Shown piece by piece: positions 27,737-36,366 of a DNA stretch of 64,000 nucleotides. Every line of letters starts with the position of its first letter. The stretch's first letter is position 1. Both the position numbers and the translations under genes were made by a program. This DNA comes from Serratia marcescens (GTDB taxonomy: Bacteria; Pseudomonadota; Gammaproteobacteria; Enterobacterales; Enterobacteriaceae): positions 157,168 to 221,167 of the forward strand of contig NZ_MJAO01000008.1 in the NCBI RefSeq assembly GCF_001902635.1, given 5' to 3'. The notes under the pieces were generated by a model. It did not search any database, was not told the origin of the DNA, and saw only the letters and a program-made list of their open reading frames with translations.

Positions 27737-28732
27737 ATGAAGAGAATCAATCGTTATTATGACGCGGCCAAGGCGCATCACACGCCGGAGGGCTTTCGCA
27801 ACCCGGAGCCTTCGCAGCGCCGGGAGGGCGACCTGCAGCGCTGGCAGGACGAGCGCAAGCGGCAGGGTTTGCCCAAGCCGCCGCAGTTGGGCTACGCACA
27901 ATTTACCGAGCGCTGGTGGCAACCCGCCGATCTCAGCGGCAGTGACGACAGTATCTGGTGGCTGGGGCATGCATCGATGCTACTGCGGTTGGGCGGCCGT
28001 TATACCCTGATCGACCCGGTGTTGTCCGAGCGCGCCTCGCCGCTAAGTTTTTATGGCCCGAAGCGCAGAACGCCAACGCCGCTGACGGTGGAGCAACTGC
28101 CGGCGGTGGAGGCGGTGCTGATCTCCCATAACCATTACGACCATCTCGACAGGCGTACCGTGCGGCAGTTGGCGCGGCGCTTCCCGCAGGCCGAGTTCAT
28201 CGTGCCGCTCGGGTTGAAGCGTTGGTTCCGCCGCTATCGGTTGAAGGTGCATGAACTGGACTGGTGGCAGAGCCTGTCATTGGGGGAACTGACGGTCTAT
28301 GCCACCCCGGCTCGGCACTGGAGCATGCGCACGCTGTGGGACCGCAATCGCTCTCTGTGGTGTGGTTGGGTGATCCATCATCCGGCGCTGCGGTTTTATT
28401 TTTCCGGCGACAGCGGCTATTCGGAGAGACTGGCGGAGATTGGCCGGCGGCTGGGGCCTTTCGATGTGGCGGCGCTGCCGATCGGCGCGTATGCGCCGCG
28501 CTGGTTTATGCAGGAACAGCATATGGATCCGCAGCAGTCGGTCACGCTGTATCGCGAGCTTAATCAACCGCGAGCGATCCCCATCCATTGGGGGGTATTC
28601 GAATTGGCGGACGAGTCGCTGGACGAGCCGCCGCAGCAGTTGAACCTGGCGCTGAGCGAAGCGGGGCTGGAACAACATCAATTTCACCCGCTGAAGATTG
28701 GCGAGCGCATCGCGTTGCAGGATTCGCGTTAA
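27737..28732 (+). CDS. MBL-fold metallo-hydrolase, NAPE-PLD/UlaG-like
   Basis: A 331-residue metallo-beta-lactamase-fold protein. The zinc motif HNHYDHLD is followed by TPARHWSMR, FSGDSGY and PIHWGVF, which supply the later metal ligands of the phospholipase-D-like (NAPE-PLD) and L-ascorbate-6-phosphate lactonase branches. There is no signal peptide. The true substrate cannot be inferred. The gene is monocistronic within the accessory block between yebO and yobF. Confidence 0.88.
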   Translation: MKRINRYYDAAKAHHTPEGFRNPEPSQRREGDLQRWQDERKRQGLPKPPQLGYAQFTERWWQPADLSGSDDSIWWLGHASMLLRLGGRYTLIDPVLSERASPLSFYGPKRRTPTPLTVEQLPAVEAVLISHNHYDHLDRRTVRQLARRFPQAEFIVPLGLKRWFRRYRLKVHELDWWQSLSLGELTVYATPARHWSMRTLWDRNRSLWCGWVIHHPALRFYFSGDSGYSERLAEIGRRLGPFDVAALPIGAYAPRWFMQEQHMDPQQSVTLYRELNQPRAIPIHWGVFELADESLDEPPQQLNLALSEAGLEQHQFHPLKIGERIALQDSR

Positions 28733-29454
28733 AGTTATCTCACCAGCCTGGCTGACGAGGCGAGGGATGAATAATGCCAACGGTTTGAAAGCGAGGCAGT
28801 AATTAGAGGAATTGATAAGCGCGGGTGGTGATTAAAATAACCACCCGGTATTCAGGATTTAATTCAACGTCAAACTTTCACTGTTCGTAACATTATTCCG
28901 GCTATTGAAGTTTACGGCATTCGGATTATTTATGATGAACGACAGACGAACCTGAGATGCCGCCGGGTACTGCATGCTTATGCAGTTGCCGCCGCAATGG
29001 CAAGCGCGGCATCGCGTCGCCCCGCGGTTACGTTTTCGCCGGTTGGCGGCGGGGCTGGCGGCAGACGGTGAACACGCTGGCCGGCGGTAAATGGTCGGAT
29101 GAGCGCAGAATAAATTGGCCCCCGTTCATCGATATTCAAATGTTGCATATCAAATTCCATAAAGATTCAAATTTTTTAACGTTATAAGCGGCAGGGCGGC
29201 CGAAATGTCGTGGTGGGCATACGTCAGAACGATGAAAGTTTTGTTAAAATACCGTCAGAATGCGGGGTTTAGCGCGGCGATTTCAGTAAGCAGAAAATAG
29301 CCGATGCTTCAACATCTTTTGGCCTATTTAAGCAAATGTGGCTCTCGACCGTTTCAAATATGTGCGACATGTCGTTCGGTGATTAAAAATGGCTTGCCAT
29401 CGCATACAGAGTATGTGATAACGCATCTGGGTAAAACGAGGTACAGTTCTGTAT
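28733..29454. other. 722-bp intergenic region before yobF-cspC
   Basis: Contains a perfect 8-bp hairpin CGGGTGGT / ACCACCCG (around 28822-28847), a minus-strand frame of 38 codons (28859-28975, MQYPAASQVRLSF...SESLTLN), and a second minus frame (28978-29160) that could join it by one frameshift, perhaps a decayed gene. The last 200 bp should hold the yobF-cspC promoter and leader. No recognised gene or RNA family is seen. Confidence 0.4.
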
Positions 29455-29571
29455 ATGTGTGGCATTTTCAGTAAAGAAGTTCTGAGTAAAGACGTTAGCG
29501 TTGAATACCGCTTCTCTGCCGATCCTTATCTTAGTGCCTCAAGCAGTAACGACTCTAGTTTGTCTATGTAA
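29455..29571 (+). CDS. yobF: YobF small protein
   Basis: A 38-residue protein [20 protein letters not shown] then [18 protein letters not shown]. The N-terminal half matches E. coli YobF ([20 protein letters not shown]) almost exactly. It is a DUF2527-family heat- and stress-related small protein of unknown mechanism encoded just upstream of cspC, as here (41 bp apart), in a shared transcript. It is shorter than the 47-residue E. coli protein. Confidence 0.9.
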   Translation: MCGIFSKEVLSKDVSVEYRFSADPYLSASSSNDSSLSM

Positions 29572-29612
29572 CGCCCTCGGGCGGTTTAAACAATCCAAAG
29601 GAAATACTCAAG

Positions 29613-29822
29613 ATGGCAAAGATCAAAGGTCAAGTTAAGTGGTTCAACGAGTCTAAAGGTTTCGGTTTCATCACCCCGGCTGACGGCAGCAAAGACGTGT
29701 TCGTACACTTCTCTGCAATCCAGGGTAACGGCTTCAAAACCCTGGCTGAAGGCCAGAACGTTGAGTTCGAAATCCAAGATGGCCAGAAAGGCCCATCTGC
29801 AGTAAACGTTACTGCTATCTAA
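29613..29822 (+). CDS. cspC: Cold-shock-family protein CspC
   Basis: A 69-residue OB-fold protein, differing from E. coli CspC at a single residue near the C-terminus. RNA-binding motifs KGFGFI (RNP1) and VFVHF (RNP2) are intact. CspC is a constitutive RNA chaperone and transcription antiterminator that stabilises stress mRNAs. It forms an operon with yobF and ends at a strong terminator. Confidence 0.97.
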   Translation: MAKIKGQVKWFNESKGFGFITPADGSKDVFVHFSAIQGNGFKTLAEGQNVEFEIQDGQKGPSAVNVTAI

Positions 29823-29838
29823 TCAGCGTCAGCTGTAC

Positions 29839-29866
29839 AAAAAGCCCGCCTTCGAGCGGGCTTTTT
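29839..29866. terminator. Bidirectional terminator between cspC and the laccase-like gene
   Basis: Stem AAAAAGCCCGC / GCGGGCTTTTT with a 6-base loop gives T5 on both strands. Confidence 0.92.
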
Positions 29867-29874
29867 CGTTTCCG

Positions 29875-30591
29875 TCATCCGGCGGCGATAACGATGCCGG
29901 CGTACTGGTTGCGGCCTTTGATCCCAGGATGCGTCGGATCCAACGCACGCCGGTGGCTGTTGCGGCGATAGCTGGTGTATTTGAAGCGCTGCGGCCGCTG
30001 TGGGTCGACGTCCGGCGTGCAGATGGTGCAACTGCCGGCGCGGTCAACGGCGGCGAAGCCGAGCGTCGCCAGCTTGTATTCGGCGATGGCGGCCAAATCC
30101 AGATGTCGGTAATGTGGGCTGATCAGCGTGGCGGGCAGCGGCAGGCGTTGTTTAAAATTCGCCACCAGCGCTTCGTCGACCTCGTAACAGCACGGACCGG
30201 CGGCGGGGCCGATAGAGGCCACCCAATCGGCGGTGTCGTCGTCCTGGCGAATACGTGCCGCCATGTGTTCCAGAATGCCGTCCAGCAGCCCGCGCCAGCC
30301 GGCATGGACCGCCGCGATGGCGCTGCCGTCACGGCGGCTGAACAGCACCGGCAGGCAGTCCGCCGTCAGCACGCTGAGCAGAATGCCGGGCTGGCGGGTG
30401 TAGAAGCCGTCGGCGTCACCGCACGCCTGCGCCGGCTGCAGCACGTCGACGATGCGGGTGCCGTGCACCTGCTTTTTTTCCGGCAACGTGGCGCTGTAGG
30501 GCAACAAGTGCCCGGGCAGCAGCGCGATTTTGCTGCCGAAGCCGTGTTGAATGTGAGGCACCGCATCGAGCAGCGCGGAACGATCGCTCAT
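29875..30591 (-). CDS. Laccase-domain (PgeF/YfiH-like) polyphenol oxidase family protein
   Basis: A 238-residue member of the DUF152 multicopper/purine-nucleoside-phosphorylase-like family. The conserved metal-site segments are HG(F/T)xx near the start (IQHGFGSK), KKQVHGTRIV, TADCLPVLF, AVHAGWRGL and GPCCYEVDE. The canonical enteric member PgeF (YfiH) edits peptidoglycan and lies next to rluD. This copy stands alone between cspC and rlmA, so it is a probable paralogue. Enzyme activity is uncertain, with laccase and adenosine-phosphorylase activities both reported in the family. Confidence 0.85.
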   Translation of the reverse strand: MSDRSALLDAVPHIQHGFGSKIALLPGHLLPYSATLPEKKQVHGTRIVDVLQPAQACGDADGFYTRQPGILLSVLTADCLPVLFSRRDGSAIAAVHAGWRGLLDGILEHMAARIRQDDDTADWVASIGPAAGPCCYEVDEALVANFKQRLPLPATLISPHYRHLDLAAIAEYKLATLGFAAVDRAGSCTICTPDVDPQRPQRFKYTSYRRNSHRRALDPTHPGIKGRNQYAGIVIAAG

Positions 30592-30752
30592 AACTTATGT
30601 TCACCTGCGTGAGAAAACAGACTCTCAGTGTAGCCAGCTTTTTCCCCGCTTGACCAGGCGTTGTTGGTGACGAAAGCGAGCGGGGATGCGCCTTGCATCG
30701 CACCGGCGCCTTCTTTAGACTAGCCGCGCCCTGTCTTTCTGGAAGCCCATTC

Positions 30753-31571
30753 ATGTCTTATCAATGTCCCCTGTGTCATCAACCGTTGCATTTTTCATCA
30801 CAACAATGGCGTTGCGACGGCAACCACCAGTTCGATCAAGCCAAAGAAGGCTATGTCAATTTGCTGCCGGTGCAGCACAAGCGGTCGAAGCAGCCGGGGG
30901 ACAGCGCGGAAATGATGCAGGCGCGGCGCGCGTTTCTCGACGGCGGTTATTATCAGCCGCTGCAACAGCGGGTGGCCGAGTGGCTGGATTCGGCGCTGGC
31001 GGCCGATGCAGGCGCGTTGTTGGACATAGGCTGTGGGGAAGGGTATTACACCGCCGCCGTGGCCGCACGGCTGGCGCAGAAGCGCAATATGACGGTCTAT
31101 GGGCTGGATGTCGCCAAAGTGGCGATCCGCTACGCCGCCAAACGTTATCCGGCGGTCTCGTTCTGCGTCGCCTCCAGCCATCGTCTACCGTTCGCCGACG
31201 GGGCGTTGGATGCGGTCTTGCGCATCTACGCGCCTTGCAAGGCGGAAGAGCTGGCGCGGGTGGTGAAGCCGGGTGGCGTGGTGGTGACGGTCTCGCCGGG
31301 CCCGCGTCACCTGTACCAGCTGAAAGAGCAAGTGTATCAGCAGGTGCAGCTGCATGCCGAACAGGACGAACAGTTCGAGGGGTTTGACTGCGAACGTAAA
31401 GAGGCGCTGGCCTATACGATGACCTTGCCGGGCGCGCAGGCCGCCAACCTGCTGCAGATGACACCGTTCGCCTGGCGCGCCACGCCGGAGGTGCAACAGC
31501 GGCTGGCCGACGGCGGGGAGTTCGTGTGCGAGACGGATTTTGTCATCGCGTTGTACCGTCGGCGCGCCTGA
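30753..31571 (+). CDS. rlmA: 23S rRNA (guanine-745 N1)-methyltransferase RlmA
   Basis: A 272-residue enzyme using SAM to methylate G745 in 23S rRNA helix 35. The N-terminal zinc finger has C5, C8, C21 and H25. The Rossmann SAM motif is [12 protein letters not shown], with [17 protein letters not shown] next, and the [15 protein letters not shown] block matches E. coli RlmA. ATG 30753 is chosen by homology. A longer upstream frame is not supported. It lies between the laccase-like gene (divergent) and mntP (convergent). Confidence 0.95.
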   Translation: MSYQCPLCHQPLHFSSQQWRCDGNHQFDQAKEGYVNLLPVQHKRSKQPGDSAEMMQARRAFLDGGYYQPLQQRVAEWLDSALAADAGALLDIGCGEGYYTAAVAARLAQKRNMTVYGLDVAKVAIRYAAKRYPAVSFCVASSHRLPFADGALDAVLRIYAPCKAEELARVVKPGGVVVTVSPGPRHLYQLKEQVYQQVQLHAEQDEQFEGFDCERKEALAYTMTLPGAQAANLLQMTPFAWRATPEVQQRLADGGEFVCETDFVIALYRRRA

Positions 31572-31591
31572 GAGGCACTGAGTCCAGCAAT

Positions 31592-31618
31592 AAAAAAACC
31601 TGCCGCGGCAGGTTTTTT
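31592..31618. terminator. Bidirectional terminator between rlmA and mntP
   Basis: AAAAAACCTGCC / GGCAGGTTTTTT with a two-base centre; T6 on both strands. Confidence 0.92.
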
Positions 31619-31632
31619 GCAGAGCGAGCGCC

Positions 31633-32202
31633 TCAGGCCAGATAGCCGAGGTGATCCAGCAGGATGTTGACGCCGATACCGATCAGCACTACGCCGCCGA
31701 GGATCTCGGCGCGTTTGCCAAGCAGCGGGCCGATAAAGCGGCCGATCATCATGCCCAGCGTCGCCATGATCATGGTGGCGCAGCCGATGGCCATCGCGGT
31801 ATGCACGATATTCACCTGCAGGAAGGCCAGACCGACGCCGATGGCCATGGCGTCGAGGCTGGTGGCGATGGCGGTGGCCACCAGTATCCAGAAGCCGTGG
31901 CGTTTGACCTTCTCTTCTTCATCGGGCCTGTTGCGTACCCCTTCGACGATCATGCGCATGCCGAGAATAAACAGCAGCGAGAAGGCGACCCAGTGGTCCC
32001 ATTCCATGATGTATTGGCTGGCGAACAGGCCGATGGCCCAACCGATGAGTGGGGTGATCGCTTCCACCACACCGAAGATCAGGCCGGTACGGATCGCTTC
32101 GCGAAAGCGGGGCTGATGCAGGCTGGCGCCTTTGCCGATCGAAGCGGCGAAAGCGTCCATGGACATACCGAAAGCGAGAATGAGTGTTGCTGAAAGGTTC
32201 AT
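31633..32202 (-). CDS. mntP: Manganese efflux pump MntP
   Basis: A 189-residue inner-membrane exporter with six helices in two repeats. Each repeat carries a metal-binding aspartate motif: [14 protein letters not shown] near the N-terminus and [14 protein letters not shown] in the second half. It exports Mn(II) to prevent toxicity. A long structured leader containing a manganese riboswitch lies directly upstream, as in E. coli. Gene order manXYZ-yobD-mntP-rlmA is conserved. Confidence 0.97.
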   Translation of the reverse strand: MNLSATLILAFGMSMDAFAASIGKGASLHQPRFREAIRTGLIFGVVEAITPLIGWAIGLFASQYIMEWDHWVAFSLLFILGMRMIVEGVRNRPDEEEKVKRHGFWILVATAIATSLDAMAIGVGLAFLQVNIVHTAMAIGCATMIMATLGMMIGRFIGPLLGKRAEILGGVVLIGIGVNILLDHLGYLA

Positions 32203-32233
32203 GCGAAATAGCCTCGGCCGGGTGGCTCCATAT

Positions 32234-32273
32234 ACACGTAACCCACCCCCAACCAAACGACGGAGTTACGTGT
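32234..32273 (-). promoter_or_regulatory. Expression-platform hairpin of the mntP leader
   Basis: ACACGTAAC (32234-32242) pairs perfectly with GTTACGTGT (32265-32273). Extending outward adds four more pairs after one mismatch. It follows the riboswitch core and ends about 30 bases before the mntP start, so it could couple ligand binding to ribosome access. Confidence 0.6.
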
Positions 32274-32390
32274 CTATGGTCTCGCCAACCTTACCTGGCT
32301 GCCCGCACCACGTTTCATACGGCGAAACGAGTATGTTGATACGGGCGTTTCTGGATCGTTATTCCCCAGAAACCGGCTACTCCCCAATGA
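32265..32390 (-). ncRNA. yybP-ykoY manganese riboswitch in the mntP leader
   Basis: Read on the minus strand, the leader shows the conserved elements in order: TTGGGGAGTAGCC (about 32388-32375), then TCAACATACTCG, then GCCAGGTAAGGTTGGCGAGACC. These match the yybP-ykoY class, which binds Mn(II) and raises mntP expression in E. coli. The 3' boundary is approximate. Covariance-model scoring was not possible here. Confidence 0.85.
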
Positions 32391-32615
32391 CGGCGCAACC
32401 ATACCATATTATTTCCGCCACCGACAACCTTATTCGATGGCAATGTTTGTTCTTAATTGAGACTCGTTTTCATTAATCTAAGTTCATGCGGGAATATAAT
32501 GTAGACGTGGGTAACAATGTTGCGGAAATAATAGTCAGAAAGGAAATCGCACTGCCGATTAAATATCCATAAGCAGCGCAATGTTTGAGCGACAATCGAA
32601 CGGAATGTGATTTAT

Positions 32616-33074
32616 TCATTGATTATCAACGAAAAAATGATAAATCCGCTCCAGGTCGTCCAAGTGAGTTACCTGAACCAACAGCCTGCGCTGTTCCAGG
32701 TCGACGGCCAAAATACCGTCCTCCGATAAATTCATGGCTTTAATGCGGTTATATTCGACAAACACATTGGCGAAGAAAAAGCCTTGCGCTTTAAACACCA
32801 TCTTGGGGGAACGAATATAAGAGATATAGATTGCGATCAGCGCCAAAGAAATAAGCAAATAGGTGGTTAATATTGCACCGTTGGCGGTGACATTGCGGTA
32901 AATCAGAATGGCGATCAGGCCGACGAAAATCAGGCTGTCGATGCGGTTGCGGCGTTTCAGCGGCACCTTGAGCCGCGTTTTGCCTTTCAGTAGATCCATG
33001 CCGAATTCGTCATACAGCGAATACAGCAACAGCAGGGCGATAAACAGCATCAGTACGGCGTCGGTCAGCGACAT
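32616..33074 (-). CDS. yobD: YobD, DUF986 family membrane protein
   Basis: A 152-residue inner-membrane protein with about three helices ([55 protein letters not shown]) and a soluble C-terminal part ending [15 protein letters not shown]. It matches the UPF0266/DUF986 family member YobD. It lies downstream of manXYZ after a terminator, as in E. coli. The function is unknown. Confidence 0.93.
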   Translation of the reverse strand: MSLTDAVLMLFIALLLLYSLYDEFGMDLLKGKTRLKVPLKRRNRIDSLIFVGLIAILIYRNVTANGAILTTYLLISLALIAIYISYIRSPKMVFKAQGFFFANVFVEYNRIKAMNLSEDGILAVDLEQRRLLVQVTHLDDLERIYHFFVDNQ

Positions 33075-33090
33075 CTTTTACTCCACACAT

Positions 33091-33115
33091 AAAAAAACCG
33101 GGGGTTGCCCCCCGG
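33091..33115 (-). terminator. Terminator of manXYZ
   Basis: On the minus strand CCGGGGG / CCCCCGG with a short loop, followed by T7. Confidence 0.9.
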
Positions 33116-33128
33116 CCGTTTCGCACAA

Positions 33129-33980
33129 TTACAGGCCCAGCAGGCCAACCCAATAGCCGAAGATACCGATGACGAAGAAGCCGATGATGATCCACAACGC
33201 GTTGACTTTCTTGCGCAGCAGCCACATACAGGCGAAGGTCAGCAGCAACGGCACCAGGCCCGGCATCAGCTGGTCGAGGATGGTTTGTACCGTGGTGACG
33301 TTGGTATGCCCGGTCTGGTCGGTGATCTTGGATACCACCAGCGGGATATTTACGTGCGTCCACTTGTTGACCAGCGCCCCCATGACAAACAGGCCGAGAA
33401 TGGACGCCCCTTCCGTCAGTTTCTGCAGGAAGCCGCCGCCCATGTCGTTGACGATATCCACCCCTTTGCGATAACCATAGGCCACGCCGTAGTAGCGGGT
33501 CAGCAGGCGCACCAGGTTGAACAGCACGAAGAACAGGATCGGCCCGAGCAAGCTACCGCTCATGGCGATGCCGGCACCGAGCGCGGCGAACACCGGCCGC
33601 ACGGTGCCCCAGAAGATCGGGTCACCGACGCCGGCCAATGGCCCCATCAGACCGACCTTGATGCCGTTGATCGCGCCGTCGTCGATCGGCGCGCCGTTGG
33701 CGCGTTGCTCCTCCATCGCCATGGTGACGCCGAGCACCGGCGCCGCCACGTAAGGGTGGGTGTTGAAGAACTCAAGGTGGCGCTTGATCGCCTGTTTGCG
33801 ATCGTCATTGTTTTCTGGATACAGGCGGCGGATCACCGGCACCATCGAGAAGCAAAAACCCAACGCCTGCATGCGTTCGAAGTTCCACGACCCCTGGAAC
33901 AGGTTCGAGCGCAGGAATACGCCGCGGATATCGGCCGGCGTGAGTTTCTTTTGAGCAGTTGTATCAACCATTTCTCTCAC
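33129..33980 (-). CDS. manZ: Mannose PTS membrane subunit IID (ManZ)
   Basis: A 283-residue IID component of the mannose-family phosphotransferase system. SNLFQGSWNFERMQALGFCFSM-type blocks, GLMGPLAGVGDPIFWGTVRPV and the MPGLVPLLLTFACMWLLRKKVN C-terminus are nearly identical to E. coli. I use the GTG at 33980 (MREMVDTT), which aligns with E. coli SEMVDTT. With IIC it forms the sugar channel, also exploited by lambda DNA and some bacteriocins. Confidence 0.96.
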   Translation of the reverse strand: MREMVDTTAQKKLTPADIRGVFLRSNLFQGSWNFERMQALGFCFSMVPVIRRLYPENNDDRKQAIKRHLEFFNTHPYVAAPVLGVTMAMEEQRANGAPIDDGAINGIKVGLMGPLAGVGDPIFWGTVRPVFAALGAGIAMSGSLLGPILFFVLFNLVRLLTRYYGVAYGYRKGVDIVNDMGGGFLQKLTEGASILGLFVMGALVNKWTHVNIPLVVSKITDQTGHTNVTTVQTILDQLMPGLVPLLLTFACMWLLRKKVNALWIIIGFFVIGIFGYWVGLLGL

Positions 33981-33986
33981 CTATTC

Positions 33987-34787
33987 CTAGTCGAGTTCGT
34001 TATCGAGATCGTTCGCGCTAGCCGGGCCGGCCTGCACAACCTGAGACTTGTTGTATTTCGGGCTGAGCTGGATATACAGCACGGCCATCACCACACCGAT
34101 GACGCCGAGCGCCACCAGGTTAAAGTTGGTGAAGGCGGCGGTAACGAAGCCGAGATAGAAGAACGGCATCAGGTAGCCGGCGCGCATCATATTGATGACC
34201 ATTGCGTAACCGACCACCACGATCATGCCGCCCGCGATGTTCAGACCGCTGGTGACCACTTCCGGGATCGAGTTGAGCAGGGCGTGTACCCCGGCGGTGC
34301 CGACCGAGATGGCGACGATGACCGCCGGGATGGCGATGCGCATCGCCTGCAGCAGCAGGGCGCCGATGTGGATCCAGGTGATGGCGCGCAGGCTGCCGCG
34401 CTCCGCCGCGCTGTCCGCCGCGTGCTGGAAGGCCACGGTGAGGGTACGCACGATGATGGTCAGTACCTGGCCGGCCGCCGCCAGCGGAATAGCCAGGGCG
34501 ATGCCGGCGCCGACGCTTTGCCCGCCGGCGATGACCAAAATGGTCGAGATGATGGACGCCAGGGCCGCATCCGGCGCGACCGCCGCGCCGATGTTCATCC
34601 AGCCCAGGGCAATCATTTCCAGCGTACCGCCGATGATGATGCCGGTTTTCATATCGCCGAGAATGAAGCCGATCAGAGTACAGGCGACCAGCGGACGGTG
34701 GAACTGGAACTCGTCGAGGACGGAACCCATCCCGGCGATACAGGCAACGATAAATATCAGCACAATCTGAAGAGTGGTGATCTCCAT
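33987..34787 (-). CDS. manY: Mannose PTS membrane subunit IIC (ManY)
   Basis: A 266-residue IIC permease starting MEITTLQIVLIFIVACIAGM. It has multiple membrane helices and the conserved QFHRPLVACTLIGFILGD and GGTLEMIALGWMNIGAAVAPDAALASI blocks. It transports mannose, glucose, glucosamine and related sugars with ManZ. It lies six bases upstream of manZ, so the genes are co-translated in one operon. Confidence 0.96.
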   Translation of the reverse strand: MEITTLQIVLIFIVACIAGMGSVLDEFQFHRPLVACTLIGFILGDMKTGIIIGGTLEMIALGWMNIGAAVAPDAALASIISTILVIAGGQSVGAGIALAIPLAAAGQVLTIIVRTLTVAFQHAADSAAERGSLRAITWIHIGALLLQAMRIAIPAVIVAISVGTAGVHALLNSIPEVVTSGLNIAGGMIVVVGYAMVINMMRAGYLMPFFYLGFVTAAFTNFNLVALGVIGVVMAVLYIQLSPKYNKSQVVQAGPASANDLDNELD

Positions 34788-34843
34788 TGCACTTCTCCTA
34801 TGACCAAGAAAGCTCTGAGTAAAATAATCAGCGGCGGGTGCCG

Positions 34844-35803
34844 TTAATTGAGTTTGTTAATCAGGTCCATCATTTTTAGCCGGCTGTCGGACGAGACCTT
34901 ACGCACCTCCAGCTCGATACCGCGATCGTTTAGTTTCTTAAACGCTTCGATATCTTGTTCATCGACGGAAACGGCGTTGTTCACCTGGGTTTTCCCCTGG
35001 CGGAACGCCATGCCGCCGATATTGACGGATTTAATCTCTACGCCGCCTTCCACCAACCGCCAGACATCGGTCGGGTTGGTGAACAGCAGCATCACGCGAT
35101 CGTTGGCGTATTTCGGGTTGTTCCAGACGCGGATCGCCTTCGCCACGTCCACTACGTGGGCGGTGACGCCCGGCGGGGCGACCTGGGTCAGCAGCGTTTT
35201 GCGCACGTGGTCGGCGGCGACTTCATCGCTGACGACGATGATGCGGCTGACGTTGGTCTCTTTGGTCCAACGGGTGGCGACCTGGCCGTGGATCAAACGG
35301 TCGTCGATGCGCGCCAGGCCGATTTTCATATGGTCGTTCGGCCCCAGCGGCGCTTGAGGGGCCGCGGCTTTGGCGACGGGCGCTACGGGTTTGGCGGGTT
35401 CTTCCTGCGGTTTTTTCAGCGCTTTCACGCCTTCACGGCCGGTTTCCAACGCCAGCGCCACCAGTTCATCGAAAGCGGGGTTGTCGTCCCGCGCCATGAA
35501 GGTTTCCACCAGCATGGGAATGTTGACCCCGGTGACGACCTCATAGTTTTCTTTATCGACCGCGATGCGGCTGGCGGCGTTGAACGGGCTGCCGCCCCAG
35601 GTATCCACCAGGAACAGCACGCCGCCGCTGGTATCCAACCCACTGATTTTTTCGTTGTACTTGACGATTAACGTTTCGGCATTCTCACCGGGAACGAAGT
35701 CTATAAAGGCGACGTTGTCCTGCTCGCCCAATAGCATCTCCGCCGTTTTCAGCAGTTGTTCCGCTGCAGCCCCGTGTGTGCCGATGATAATAGCTATTGC
35801 CAC
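34844..35803 (-). CDS. manX: Mannose PTS IIAB component (ManX)
   Basis: A 319-residue cytosolic phosphocarrier. The IIA domain has the phosphorylated H10 (IIIGTHG) and LVDTWGGSPFNAA. A proline/alanine-rich hinge (about residues 131-155, KKPQEEPAKPVAPVAKAAAP) joins it to the IIB domain with the active histidine H172 in DDRLIHGQV. It relays phosphate from HPr to the incoming sugar. It is the first gene of manXYZ. The promoter should lie in the 360-bp gap shared with yoaE. A one-sided CRP-like half-site (TGTGA, 36000) is the only hint of catabolite control. Confidence 0.96.
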   Translation of the reverse strand: MAIAIIIGTHGAAAEQLLKTAEMLLGEQDNVAFIDFVPGENAETLIVKYNEKISGLDTSGGVLFLVDTWGGSPFNAASRIAVDKENYEVVTGVNIPMLVETFMARDDNPAFDELVALALETGREGVKALKKPQEEPAKPVAPVAKAAAPQAPLGPNDHMKIGLARIDDRLIHGQVATRWTKETNVSRIIVVSDEVAADHVRKTLLTQVAPPGVTAHVVDVAKAIRVWNNPKYANDRVMLLFTNPTDVWRLVEGGVEIKSVNIGGMAFRQGKTQVNNAVSVDEQDIEAFKKLNDRGIELEVRKVSSDSRLKMMDLINKLN

Positions 35804-36170
35804 TCGCTACCTCCTCGTTGAACTCCAGGCGCGGTTTGTGTCGTTCTTCCGCGCCGTCTTGGCAGTCACTTCCGCGGTTCAGATACATTATGGTAGAAAA
35901 AAAGAAACGCACGCCTAACATTTCTCACGCAGTTTCAAATGCCTGTGCGCGATACTTCACGAACGCGTCATTTATTTTAGTGAGTGAAAAAATATTTTTT
36001 GTGACGCTGCTCCGCTATTGAATGCTCGGATAAACCTTAGCCAGCGCGGGGGGAATGGCGCTGCATCGCTCTCAACCGCGGTTGATAAAAGCCGCTTTGT
36101 CCTCCAGAAAAATCCTGATACAGTAATTTCCTCTTTCATCACTAAGGAGTGAAGGGCCTCAGCCCTCCCT

Positions 36171-36365
36171 ATGGACTGTCACCGAAGTTACTGTTTTTCA
36201 AGGTTCCACCCGCCACCTGCTGGCGTTGCACAACATGTTCGGCCGCTCGGCCATCCCCCGGTAAGCCAATCCCGTAACCTTGCTATTGTCGACTGCGTTT
36301 ATGCGGCGGCGGCATCGTCACGTCTGAGCCACGCGCGCTCATCCCGTCTTTGTTCTGGAGTCTGA
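36171..36365 (+). CDS. Upstream ORF abutting yoaE (YoaL-like)
   Basis: A 64-codon frame [18 protein letters not shown]... that stops one base before the yoaE ATG (TGA-T-ATG). E. coli has a translated small ORF, yoaL, immediately upstream of yoaE, and this is probably its counterpart, though I infer this from position. The leader has a short hairpin GGGC-CTCA-GCCC just before the ATG, and the frame holds a Pro-Pro-Pro run that could slow ribosomes. The start lacks a good ribosome site. Confidence 0.45.
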   Translation: MDCHRSYCFSRFHPPPAGVAQHVRPLGHPPVSQSRNLAIVDCVYAAAASSRLSHARSSRLCSGV

Positions 36366-36366
36366 T

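Noticed and set aside
33105..34847. 580-codon plus-strand frame opposite manZ/manY
   Set aside because: ManY and ManZ are near-identical to E. coli; the opposite frame is D/H/R-rich noise with no recognisable domain.
36000..36015. CRP site TGTGACGCTGCTCCGC upstream of manX
   Set aside because: Only the left half matches the consensus; the right half has at least two mismatches and the position is about 200 bp from the manX start.
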